Assembly (NCBI GenBank): GCA_003585845.1
Contig: NQOP01000001.1
Coordinates: 354,808 to 360,738, forward strand
Length of the DNA stretch: 5,931 bases
Origin: Bifidobacteriaceae bacterium NR021
GTDB lineage: Bacteria > Actinomycetota > Actinomycetes > Actinomycetales > Bifidobacteriaceae
Direction: 5' to 3'
Part shown: one piece after another, positions 1-5,931 of the stretch
Position numbering within the stretch: the stretch's first letter is position 1
Layout: every line of letters starts with the position of its first letter
Translations under genes and position numbers: made by a program
Notes under the pieces: generated by a model
What the model was told of the DNA's origin: nothing
The model's database searches: none
Seen by the model: the letters and a program-made list of their open reading frames with translations, nothing else

Positions 1-2
1 TA

Positions 3-512
3 AAAAACGCTAAAGTAAGTGATTTAAGCGACGAACTTTGCAATAGTAGTGAAGATGATTGCAGGGAAGCTGCTTTAAGGCTTTTAGATTATGCTCCTCG
101 CTCTGTGATGGACATGCGCAAAAGGCTTAAAGAAAAAGGCTACACGGAGGTTGCTATTGACGCGGTTATTCGTCGTTTGCTTGAATTACATCTTCTCGAT
201 GACAATCAATATGCTCAAATGGTGATTCGCTCTTGCGCAGTGAGGCTTCTTGGTGCTAGAGCTACTCGAATGGAATTGCAGCGTAAAAATGTTGATCCTG
301 CTGCTATTTCACAAAACGTAGCTTCTGCTCAAAACTCTGGAGTATTCACTGAAGCAGCGTGGGAACTCGGTCGCAAAACGGCTTCGCGCACGAGAAATCT
401 TGAGCCTTTAGTCAGAAGACGAAGATTTTTCGCAGCAGCTGCAAGAAAAGGTCATGATTTAAACGTTATTAACGAAGTGTATGCAGCTTTATTCGAAAGT
501 AATAACGAATGA
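3..512 (+). CDS. recX: Regulatory protein RecX (5' end cut by window edge)
   Basis: RecX binds RecA filaments and limits RecA recombinase and coprotease activity in the cytoplasm. The frame is open from base 3 to the TGA at 510-512, giving 169 visible residues; the start lies beyond the left edge. A GTG at 105 is in frame but cannot be the start, because the typical RecX opening precedes it: CREAALRLLDYAPRS followed by VMDMRKRLKEKGY matches the family pattern of a helix, then R-S-x-x-E/D-L/M-x-x-(K/R)-L-x-x-K-G-(F/Y). The second repeat carries the hallmark LLDDNQYAQ (family form: gl-(I/L)-(D/N)-D-x-x-(F/Y)-A), then GARATRMELQRKNVD (family form: G-x-x-(R/K)-I-x-x-E-L-x-x-K-G-(I/V)). The C-terminal third is arginine-rich (LEPLVRRRRFF) and ends in a helical repeat. 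In actinobacteria recX usually follows recA, which would lie to the left; that is inference. The family call is firm. Confidence 0.93.
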   Translation, partial: KNAKVSDLSDELCNSSEDDCREAALRLLDYAPRSVMDMRKRLKEKGYTEVAIDAVIRRLLELHLLDDNQYAQMVIRSCAVRLLGARATRMELQRKNVDPAAISQNVASAQNSGVFTEAAWELGRKTASRTRNLEPLVRRRRFFAAAARKGHDLNVINEVYAALFESNNE

Positions 513-519
513 ATAGTAA

Positions 520-555
520 AAAGAGGCTGGCTTATACAAGTAAACCAGCCTCTTT
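520..555. terminator. Bidirectional intrinsic terminator between recX and thrC
   Basis: A perfect 11-bp inverted repeat pairs AAAGAGGCTGG (520-530) with CCAGCCTCTTT (545-555) around a 14-base loop; the GC-rich core is GAGGCTGG/CCAGCCTC. On the - strand the core is followed by five Ts (complement of 518-522), so it fits an intrinsic terminator for thrC best. On the + strand it is followed by TTTCGCTT, a weaker U-tract, so it can also end recX. It begins 8 bases after the recX stop and ends 17 bases before the thrC stop, the usual place for a shared terminator between convergent genes. Confidence 0.85.
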
Positions 556-572
556 CGCTTAAAACTTTATGA

Positions 573-2099
573 TTATTTTGCGAAATTATGCGCTTGAGCT
601 AAAACGTACTCAGACATATCTTCAACATTAATAACATCATTAAAGCGTGGAGATTTTTGCTCAAGATTTCTAAGCATGCTTGGAGCTTTAGTTCCTGTGA
701 CTTCACTAAGCGCATCCATGCATTTGAAATCATCCATATCTTGCACATGCTCAATATTCAAAGATTCAGCAACAACACGAGGGAATTTATACGGGCTTGC
801 AGTGCTTAGCAATACTCTAGGTGTGCTTTCGTCATGTGGAATATTTTGCATAACAAAGAATCCGCAAGCAGTATGTGGATCGATTACATACTTGTACTTG
901 TTCCAGCAGTCATAAATAGCTTCGCGAATTTGATCCTCATTCGCCCAACCGCAACCAAACAGTGAGCGAATCTTTGCAAGCATATTTTCTGGAATTTCAA
1001 AAGCGCCCCACTGAGTCAAGTCATTCATAAGCATTTGTATTAAACGCGTGTCTTTATCGCACATGTAATAAAGCATTCGTTCCAAATTAGAAGAAACCAA
1101 AATATCCATAGAAGGAGCAACAGTGTGATGGAATGTGCGCTGACGGTTGTAAGTGCCGCTTACCAAAAAATCAAAAAGCACATTGTTACTATTGCTAGCA
1201 ACAATGAGATGCTTCACTGGAAGACCAAGCATTTTCGCATAATATCCTGCAAGAATATCGCCAAAATTGCCTGTAGGAACACAAAATTCTACTTCGTCTC
1301 CAAGTTTTATAACTTCGCGTTCAACAAGCTGCTTGTATGCTGCAAAATAGTAAACAACTTGTGGCACAAGACGACCAACGTTAATTGAATTAGCTGAAGA
1401 CAATACTGTATTCGCATCTTCTTCAATATTTTTATTGAGCTCATTATTTGTGAAAATCTGTTTAACACCTGTTTGAGCATCGTCAAAATTACCGCGAACT
1501 GCGCAAACTTTCACATTTTCGCCCACCTGCGTAGTCATTTGCAATTCTTGAACGCGGCTAACTTTTCCTTCTGGATAAAAAGTAACCATAGAAGTGCCTG
1601 GAACATCAGCAAAACCAGCCAAAGCAGCTTTACCGGTATCTCCAGAAGTTGCAGTTAGAATCATAACGTTTTTTTCAATATCAGATTCGTTCTCGTGTTG
1701 AGTTTTAGTTCGAGACATTAATTGTGGCAACATTTGCAAAGCAACGTCTTTAAACGCGCAAGTAGGACCATGGAAAAGTTCCATCACAAAATCGCTAGTG
1801 TTTCCAAGCTGCTGAAGTGGAGTAATAGCGTTATTAGCCCATTGATTGCCGTATGCCAGTTTAATGCAAGAAGAAAGCTCTTCTGAAGTATAATCTGGCA
1901 GTAATAGTTGCAAAATATCTTGCGCAATTTCTTGATACGATTTGCCTTGCAATTTAGAAATATCGTAACGCTCGCTACCAAGGCTATCAGCTACAAATAA
2001 TCCGCCATCTTCAGCAATTCCTTTACGTATTGCCTCTTTTGATGTGCATGTTGGCTTAAGCGAACGAGTGCTATGGAAAATAGCTGTATCTGATGCCAT
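573..2099 (-). CDS. thrC: Threonine synthase
   Basis: A PLP-dependent cytoplasmic enzyme that converts O-phospho-L-homoserine and water to L-threonine and phosphate, the last step of threonine synthesis. The 508 residues fit the long form of the family that carries the Thr_synth_N domain (about 1-85, with FHSTRS and EDGGLFV). The PLP lysine is K117 in GPTCAFKDVALQ. The serine/threonine-rich motif TATSGDTGKAAL (149-160), SSANSINVGRL (234-244) and the phosphate-gripping VPTGNFGDILAGYYAKMLGLP region (274-294) follow in the expected order. The ATG start is preceded by GGAG on the - strand (complement of 2105-2108) with 5 bases of spacing. It is transcribed alone, divergent from proA and convergent with recX; no hom or thrB gene lies beside it here. 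A palindrome 42-62 bases upstream of the start suggests repression or activation by a DNA-binding protein (inference). No frameshift or missing key residue is seen. Confidence 0.97.
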   Translation of the reverse strand: MASDTAIFHSTRSLKPTCTSKEAIRKGIAEDGGLFVADSLGSERYDISKLQGKSYQEIAQDILQLLLPDYTSEELSSCIKLAYGNQWANNAITPLQQLGNTSDFVMELFHGPTCAFKDVALQMLPQLMSRTKTQHENESDIEKNVMILTATSGDTGKAALAGFADVPGTSMVTFYPEGKVSRVQELQMTTQVGENVKVCAVRGNFDDAQTGVKQIFTNNELNKNIEEDANTVLSSANSINVGRLVPQVVYYFAAYKQLVEREVIKLGDEVEFCVPTGNFGDILAGYYAKMLGLPVKHLIVASNSNNVLFDFLVSGTYNRQRTFHHTVAPSMDILVSSNLERMLYYMCDKDTRLIQMLMNDLTQWGAFEIPENMLAKIRSLFGCGWANEDQIREAIYDCWNKYKYVIDPHTACGFFVMQNIPHDESTPRVLLSTASPYKFPRVVAESLNIEHVQDMDDFKCMDALSEVTGTKAPSMLRNLEQKSPRFNDVINVEDMSEYVLAQAHNFAK

Positions 2100-2119
2100 A
2101 ATGACTCCGTAACCGTCTG

Positions 2120-2125
2120 TTTATA
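2120..2125 (-). promoter_or_regulatory. Candidate -10 element for thrC
   Basis: On the - strand TATAAA (complement of 2120-2125) sits 21 bases before the thrC start codon, giving a short leader of roughly a dozen bases. The hexamer 17 bases further upstream reads CTATGT (complement of 2143-2148), a poor -35, and it falls inside the palindrome at 2141-2161. An alternative is TTGATA (complement of 2179-2184) with TACATA (complement of 2155-2160) at 18-base spacing, also overlapping the palindrome. In such an AT-rich spacer these matches are weak evidence. Confidence 0.3.
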
Positions 2126-2140
2126 GAGAATATTTTTTAC

Positions 2141-2161
2141 TTACATAGATTATTTATGTAA
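2141..2161. promoter_or_regulatory. 21-base near-perfect palindrome, likely operator
   Basis: The arms TTACATA (2141-2147) and TATGTAA (2155-2161) are perfect reverse complements. The pairing continues through AT/AT around the central T at 2151, with one mismatch (G2148 against T2154), so 9 of 10 pairs match. It lies 42-62 bases upstream of thrC and about 140 bases upstream of proA, and overlaps both possible thrC promoters. Symmetry of this size is typical of a dimeric repressor site. The regulator is unknown, and an AT-rich hairpin without regulatory meaning remains possible. Confidence 0.5.
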
Positions 2162-2288
2162 ATTATTTACACAACTTATATCAAATTATGGTACCTGAAG
2201 CGCTGGGCGAATGGGCGTGTGCTAATCTCATATGTATAAATATTTTTGTTTTACTATTAATTAATTGATGATTAGGCAAATAATATAC

Positions 2289-2294
2289 AGGGGG
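2289..2294 (+). promoter_or_regulatory. Ribosome binding site deciding the TTG start of proA
   Basis: AGGGGG with 5-base spacing to TTG at 2300. The next in-frame starts (GTG at 2318, residue 7, and ATG much further in) have no comparable site and would cut into the protein, so this sequence decides the non-ATG start. Confidence 0.7.
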
Positions 2295-2299
2295 AAACA

Positions 2300-3577
2300 T
2301 TGTCTGTTGATGATTTAGTGAATGCTCGTGCTGATTGTGCACGAAAAGCGTGGCGTAATTTTGCTCATGCAGATACTTGCGCAAAAAATGCGCTTCTTGA
2401 AAAAATGGCAGATGCTTTAGAGTTTGCAGCTTCAAATATTGCTGATGCTAACAAAAAAGATCTTAAAGAAGCTGAAGCTAAGGGAATGGATGCTGGAAAG
2501 CTTGATCGACTTAAATTTGATGAAGAGCGAATCCAAGCTTCTGCAAAAAGCGTGCGAAAAATCGCGCAATTGCAAGATCCTGTAGGTCAAGTAGTTCGCG
2601 GATACACTCTTCCTAATGGAATTAAACTTTCGCAAATTAGAGTTCCAATGGGCGTTATGGGAATGATTTACGAAGCTCGTCCAAACGTAACTATTGATGT
2701 AGCTGCTTTGTGCATTAAATCTGGAAATGCTGCGATTTTGCGTGGTGGAAGCGCGGCTCTTCATACGAATCAGGCGAGTATTGAAGTTATACAATCGGTT
2801 CTTAAAAATTCTAACTTTAGTGCTGATTTGATTCAGTCTGTTGATGATTTAGGAAGAGACGGAGCTACGTCAATGATGCATGCTCACGGTCATATTGATG
2901 TGCTTGTGCCTAGAGGTAGTGCAAATCTTATTGCAGCAGTTGTTCAAGAATCTACGGTTCCTGTTATTGAAACTGGAGCTGGAAACGTACATATTTATGT
3001 AGATAAAAGCGCTGATATTAAAAAAGCTATACCAATTATTATTAATGCAAAAACGCAACGAGTAGGCGTGTGCAACGCTGCTGAAAAATTATTGGTACAT
3101 AGCGATGTTGCGCAAGAATTTTTGCCAAAAATCGCTGCTTCTTTAGCTGAACATAATGTAATTTTGCATGCAGACGATAAATCTTACGATATTTTGCAAT
3201 CCGCTAATATTCAAGGATTGCAGCTTGAGCGTGCCACTGAGGAAGATTGGAAGAGAGAATATTTGTCGCTAAATATGGGTGTGAAAGTTGTAGACGATTA
3301 CGCTGATGCAGCTTCTCATATTGCTAAATATTCTACTGGCCATACTGAAACCATTATTGCTGAAGATTACTCAACTATTCAAAGTTTTATTGCAAGTGTT
3401 GATTCCGCTGTAGTTATGGTAAATGCTTCAACGCGTTTTACGGATGGTGGCGAATTTGGTTTCGGTGCAGAACTTGGTATTTCTACGCAAAAATTACATG
3501 CAAGAGGCCCTATGGGTTTGCTTGAAATGACAACAACCAAATGGATCGGCTACGGAGATGGGCAAATAAGAGCATAA
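2300..3577 (+). CDS. proA: Gamma-glutamyl phosphate reductase (glutamate-5-semialdehyde dehydrogenase)
   Basis: Cytoplasmic NADPH-dependent enzyme that reduces gamma-glutamyl phosphate to glutamate-5-semialdehyde, which cyclises to the proline precursor pyrroline-5-carboxylate. The 425 residues are a normal full length. Family landmarks appear in order: [22 protein letters not shown] (115-136), the cofactor-binding stretch [18 protein letters not shown] (140-157), VPRGS (203-207), the catalytic cysteine C258 in [21 protein letters not shown] (345-352), and the C-terminal [17 protein letters not shown] with [15 protein letters not shown] (381-415). The start is a TTG at 2300: AGGGGG (2289-2294) stands 5 bases before it, a stop at 2273-2275 blocks extension, and no ATG lies between. 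It heads a cluster with the unknown gene 28 bases downstream and nadD. The partner kinase proB is not in the window. Confidence 0.97.
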   Translation: MSVDDLVNARADCARKAWRNFAHADTCAKNALLEKMADALEFAASNIADANKKDLKEAEAKGMDAGKLDRLKFDEERIQASAKSVRKIAQLQDPVGQVVRGYTLPNGIKLSQIRVPMGVMGMIYEARPNVTIDVAALCIKSGNAAILRGGSAALHTNQASIEVIQSVLKNSNFSADLIQSVDDLGRDGATSMMHAHGHIDVLVPRGSANLIAAVVQESTVPVIETGAGNVHIYVDKSADIKKAIPIIINAKTQRVGVCNAAEKLLVHSDVAQEFLPKIAASLAEHNVILHADDKSYDILQSANIQGLQLERATEEDWKREYLSLNMGVKVVDDYADAASHIAKYSTGHTETIIAEDYSTIQSFIASVDSAVVMVNASTRFTDGGEFGFGAELGISTQKLHARGPMGLLEMTTTKWIGYGDGQIRA

Positions 3578-3605
3578 AGTGCATAAAGTGAGGTATTGTA
3601 AGAAT

Positions 3606-4133
3606 ATGGTAAATATGGATGAGAAAACTTCTTGTTTAACTCCTTTAGAAGCGCTTGATATTGCTGCTGAACGTTTGTCCATTGTGCGATATGTTTTTTT
3701 GGTGCAAATTGAAGATGGTATTGCTTCTGCATCGCAACGTTCATCGCTTGAGTATGCTGACGCAGTGTTAATGGGCTGGCCAGATTCTGATTCGAATGAT
3801 GTGACTATTCCTGATGAAACTTCGTTTAATAATGTTCTTAAAAATGTTCGCAATATGGAAAAGAATATTATTAAGTTTAGCGAATTAGAACGTGATCATG
3901 ATATTGATGGCATGACATCCATGCTTGCTAAAATTTCGGAATCTGTAGCGAAAATTCGTGGTGCGTATCAACCAGATTTCCCTCTTCCAACTTTTGCCGA
4001 AATCCAGCGTGTTGTAAAAGATGAGTGGGATGAAGAAATGGGCAATATTAATCCGGATAGCGCAAATGTTGCATCTGGATTAGTGAATGAAACTCAAGTG
4101 GAAGACAAGGAATCTGAAGCGAATGAGTCCTGA
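3606..4133 (+). CDS. Conserved-looking hypothetical protein between proA and nadD
   Basis: Function not recognised. From the ATG at 3606 it has 175 residues, no signal peptide and no clear membrane segment, so it is probably cytoplasmic. The N-terminal part (11-34, [20 protein letters not shown] and onward) looks like an amphipathic helix; [27 protein letters not shown] follows; a helical middle (74-118) contains many charged residues; and [21 protein letters not shown] (116-135) leads into a disordered, acidic, low-complexity tail. The frame stays open for 9 codons upstream, to a GTG at 3579 right after the proA stop. I prefer 3606, with GAGG at 3590-3593 (12 bases away, rather long), or the ATG at 3615. 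Codon use resembles its neighbours, and the placement (28 bases after proA, 11-base overlap with nadD) makes translation very likely. I believe Bifidobacteriaceae carry similar genes here, but this is memory, not a search. Confidence 0.8.
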   Translation: MVNMDEKTSCLTPLEALDIAAERLSIVRYVFLVQIEDGIASASQRSSLEYADAVLMGWPDSDSNDVTIPDETSFNNVLKNVRNMEKNIIKFSELERDHDIDGMTSMLAKISESVAKIRGAYQPDFPLPTFAEIQRVVKDEWDEEMGNINPDSANVASGLVNETQVEDKESEANES

Positions 4134-4935
4134 AATTCACGAAGATGCAGAACGTCGCATGTCTGACCTATTTCATGGCGCGTTTACTGGTAAAGAGGCG
4201 GCTCCTCCTGCGGTTGTGAATTCAGTTCATAAACGTACTTCTGCTCGTGGGAATGTGCACGAACGTCAGCGCATTGGAATTATGGGCGGCACATTCGATC
4301 CAATACACAATGGCCACTTGGTTGCGGCTTCGGAAGTTGCTTGGGTTTATGATCTTGACGAAGTTATTTTCGTTCCTACCGGTAGGCCTGTTTTTAAGCT
4401 TGATAAAAAAGTTACGAATGCAGAAGATCGTTATTTAATGACTGTTATTGCAACAGCCTCAAATCCAAAGTTCACTGTTTCTAGGGTTGATATTGATCGC
4501 CCTGGAGTTACTTATACTATCGATACTTTGCGAGATATACGCGCTCAACATCCTGATGCGGAACTTTTCTTTATTACTGGAGCTGACGCTATTGCTGAAA
4601 TAATGCAATGGAAAAATGCGCGCGAAATGTGGAATTTGGCTCGATTCGTGGCTGTTACTCGTCCTGGGTATTCGAGGCCAGAAAAGTTAGCAGATTCTAA
4701 TTCTCCGTTAATGCCTCGCCAAATGAATACGAATGATACTGGTATTGCAGCGAATCGTGACGATATGGTTCATTGTGATTCTACGCATTTGCCGGTTGAT
4801 ATTTTAGAGATTCCAGCGTTGTCTATTTCTTCTACTGATGTTCGTCGTCGAGCTGAGCATGGTGAGCCTGTGTGGTATTTAGTTCCAGATGGAGTAGTTC
4901 AATACATAGTTAAGCATGGTTTGTATCGTGCGTAA
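4123..4935 (+). CDS. nadD: Nicotinate-nucleotide adenylyltransferase
   Basis: Transfers AMP from ATP to nicotinate mononucleotide, giving deamido-NAD and pyrophosphate, a committed step of NAD synthesis in the cytoplasm. The nucleotidyltransferase signature [16 protein letters not shown] holds the HxGH motif (HNGH, 62-65); [31 protein letters not shown] (149-169) and the second ATP motif ISSTDVRRR (235-243) follow, then [18 protein letters not shown] at the end. The ATG at 4123 is preceded by AAGGAA (4107-4112, 10-base spacing) and overlaps the upstream gene by 11 bases, implying translational coupling; an ATG at 4087 also exists but lacks support. At 270 residues it is longer than the usual 190-215: about 50 residues precede the catalytic core, and there is a loop of about 35 residues (187-223) before the last motif. 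Both additions look polar and flexible. An in-frame ATG at 4159 would shorten the extension. Confidence 0.95.
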   Translation: MSPEIHEDAERRMSDLFHGAFTGKEAAPPAVVNSVHKRTSARGNVHERQRIGIMGGTFDPIHNGHLVAASEVAWVYDLDEVIFVPTGRPVFKLDKKVTNAEDRYLMTVIATASNPKFTVSRVDIDRPGVTYTIDTLRDIRAQHPDAELFFITGADAIAEIMQWKNAREMWNLARFVAVTRPGYSRPEKLADSNSPLMPRQMNTNDTGIAANRDDMVHCDSTHLPVDILEIPALSISSTDVRRRAEHGEPVWYLVPDGVVQYIVKHGLYRA

Positions 4936-5012
4936 TTATTGATTTTGTAGGCTTGTCGTTTATCGTCTGTGCAAAAAGTTAGTATTGATTATGTTCATTT
5001 CGCGAATTAAAG

Positions 5013-5026
5013 CGAACTAATGTTTG
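5013..5026. promoter_or_regulatory. LexA/SOS-box-like sequence in front of prs
   Basis: CGAACTAATGTTTG matches the Gram-positive/actinobacterial LexA box CGAAC-N4-GTTCG at 9 of its 10 outer positions. It ends 6 bases before the prs ATG and touches the GGAG ribosome site (5026-5029), so a bound protein would sit on the start region. A one-mismatch match somewhere in a 6-kb window is not rare by chance, and prs is not a usual SOS gene, so this is only a candidate. Confidence 0.25.
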
Positions 5027-5031
5027 GAGAT

Positions 5032-5931
5032 ATGGTGAGCATCGTCCTTGAAGGAAAGCCAGATAAAAACCTTGTTCTCGTTACCGGTCGTACACATCCG
5101 AAGCTTGCTCGTGATGTAGCTGATCAGCTTGGAATTGATGTACTTGAAACTACGGCATACGATTTTGCTAACGGCGAAATGTATGTTCGCTATACGCAAT
5201 CTGTGCGTGGTACAGATGTATTCGTTATTCAAAGCCACAGTGATCCTGTTAACAAGTCCATTATGGAACAGTTAATTATGATTGACGCTTTGAAGAGGGC
5301 TTCTGCTCGTTCAATTACTGCAGTATGCCCGTTGCTTGGTTATTCTCGACAAGATAAAAAGCATCGCGGTCGCGAGCCTATTTCTTGCCGCTTGATGTTT
5401 GACTTGCTAAAGACTGCTGGTGCTGATCGCATTATGAGCGTCGATTTGCATGCAGCTCAGTCTCAAGGATTCTTCGACGGTCCTGTTGATCACTTGATTG
5501 CTATGCCAGTTTTGGTTGATTACGTACGTGATCGTTTCCGCGATGATCTTGCTAATGTGACTGTTGTGTCTCCTGATGCTGGTCGTATTCGCGTAGCAGA
5601 GCAGTGGGCTCAGCGCTTAGGCGGTGGTCCTTTGGCTTTTGTGCACAAAACTCGCGATATCACTTGCCCTAATAAGACGGTTGCAAATCGCGTTGTTGGT
5701 GACGTTGCTGGACGCGATTGCGTTATGGTTGACGACTTGATCGATACTGCAGGAACTATTGCAGGAGCTTGCAATGTGTTGAAGGAAGCTGGAGCTAAGT
5801 CTGTTACAGTTGTTGCAACTCACGGCGTGCTTTCTGGTCCTGCAGTCGAGCGTTTGAAGTCTTGTGGTGCTAGGGAAGTTGTTTTGACTGATACTGTGCC
5901 TATTCCAGAAGAGAAGCGTTGGGATGGTTTG
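5032..5931 (+). CDS. prs: Ribose-phosphate pyrophosphokinase (PRPP synthetase), 3' end cut by window edge
   Basis: Makes 5-phosphoribosyl 1-pyrophosphate from ribose 5-phosphate and ATP, feeding nucleotide, NAD, histidine and tryptophan synthesis; acts in the cytoplasm, normally as a hexamer. The 300 visible codons carry class I landmarks: FANGE (45-49), the ATP site YSRQDKKHRGREPI (104-117), the metal-binding DLHAAQSQGFFDGPVDHL (138-155), SPDAGRIRVAEQW (170-182, actinobacterial wording), the flexible-loop pair K206 and R208 in VHKTRDIT, and the PRPP-binding loop DDLIDTAGTI (224-233). Roughly 35-40 residues are missing at the right edge. The start is uncertain: ATG 5032 agrees with remembered bifidobacterial proteins (MVS...LEGKPDKNL), the adjacent GTG 5035 has the better spacing (5 bases) from GGAG at 5026-5029, and an in-frame ATG at 5020 has no clear ribosome site. 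A 96-base gap after nadD could hold its own promoter, but I see no convincing one. Confidence 0.96.
   Translation, partial: MVSIVLEGKPDKNLVLVTGRTHPKLARDVADQLGIDVLETTAYDFANGEMYVRYTQSVRGTDVFVIQSHSDPVNKSIMEQLIMIDALKRASARSITAVCPLLGYSRQDKKHRGREPISCRLMFDLLKTAGADRIMSVDLHAAQSQGFFDGPVDHLIAMPVLVDYVRDRFRDDLANVTVVSPDAGRIRVAEQWAQRLGGGPLAFVHKTRDITCPNKTVANRVVGDVAGRDCVMVDDLIDTAGTIAGACNVLKEAGAKSVTVVATHGVLSGPAVERLKSCGAREVVLTDTVPIPEEKRWDGL

Noticed and set aside
105..512. recX starting at the GTG at 105
   Set aside because: The conserved RecX N-terminal helix (CREAALRLLDYAPRS) is encoded upstream in the same open frame, so the gene continues off the left edge.
676..915. Open frame on the + strand inside thrC (79 codons), and similar ones at 1125-1388 and 1473-1658
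   Set aside because: They lie antisense to the fully conserved thrC and show no family features; they are by-products of its codon pattern.
2181..2435. Minus-strand open frame overlapping the spacer and the proA start, and the antisense frames at 2432-2794 and 2870-3058
   Set aside because: They are opposite to proA coding sequence, have odd composition and no start signals.
3494..3853. Minus-strand open frames (119 and 64 codons) spanning the end of proA and the unknown gene
   Set aside because: Antisense to two supported genes, cysteine/serine-rich noise, no ribosome site.
4936..5012. Promoter for prs or terminator for nadD in the spacer
   Set aside because: TTGATT and TTGTCG occur as possible -35 hexamers, but no good -10 stands at 16-18 bases, and no stable hairpin with a U-tract is visible.
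4993..5017. Imperfect inverted repeat GTTC...GAAC and the 8-base palindrome TTCGCGAA (4999-5006) before prs
   Set aside because: Only four outer pairs match in the longer repeat and the short palindrome is within chance expectation; no T-run follows, so it is not a terminator for nadD.
1..5931. CRISPR array, insertion sequence, tRNA or riboswitch
   Set aside because: No regularly spaced repeats, terminal inverted repeats, transposase motifs, cloverleaf-like segments or known riboswitch cores were seen on reading both strands.

Overview
The window reads as an ordinary, densely coded chromosomal segment of a low-GC actinobacterium of the family Bifidobacteriaceae, most likely Gardnerella or a close relative. 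The basis is a combination: the Prs, NadD and ProA proteins have actinobacterial/bifidobacterial wording (for example Prs with SPDAGRIRVAEQW and NadD with [20 protein letters not shown]), yet the DNA is clearly AT-leaning (around 40% GC by eye, not counted), which is unlike the roughly 60% GC of most Bifidobacterium. The genus call rests on memory of families, not on a search.

Layout from left to right. (1) Positions 1-512, + strand: the 3' part of recX, entering from the left edge; the reading frame is open to the edge. (2) Positions 513-572: a short convergent spacer holding a strong hairpin that can terminate both recX and thrC. (3) Positions 573-2099, - strand: a complete threonine synthase gene (thrC). 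(4) Positions 2100-2299: a 200-base divergent spacer between thrC and proA, very AT-rich except for a small GC-rich patch, with a near-perfect 21-base palindrome in front of thrC. (5) Positions 2300-4935, + strand: a tight three-gene cluster, proA (gamma-glutamyl phosphate reductase, TTG start), a conserved-looking gene of unknown function, and nadD (nicotinate-nucleotide adenylyltransferase), with a 28-base gap and then an 11-base overlap. (6) Positions 4936-5031: a spacer with a LexA-box-like sequence close to the next start. (7) Positions 5032-5931, + strand: the first 300 codons of prs (PRPP synthetase), cut by the right edge.

Functionally, the genes are core metabolism and DNA maintenance: RecX modulates RecA; ThrC makes threonine from homoserine phosphate; ProA makes the proline precursor glutamate semialdehyde; NadD makes NaAD for NAD synthesis; and Prs makes PRPP, which NAD, purine, pyrimidine, histidine and tryptophan synthesis consume. 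nadD and prs lying side by side is therefore metabolically coherent, although a 96-base gap separates them.

I see no mobile element, CRISPR array, tRNA/rRNA gene, toxin-antitoxin pair or defence system, and no convincing evidence of a previously undescribed system. The observations most worth a second look are the palindrome in the thrC-proA spacer, the LexA-like site at prs, and the unknown gene between proA and nadD.
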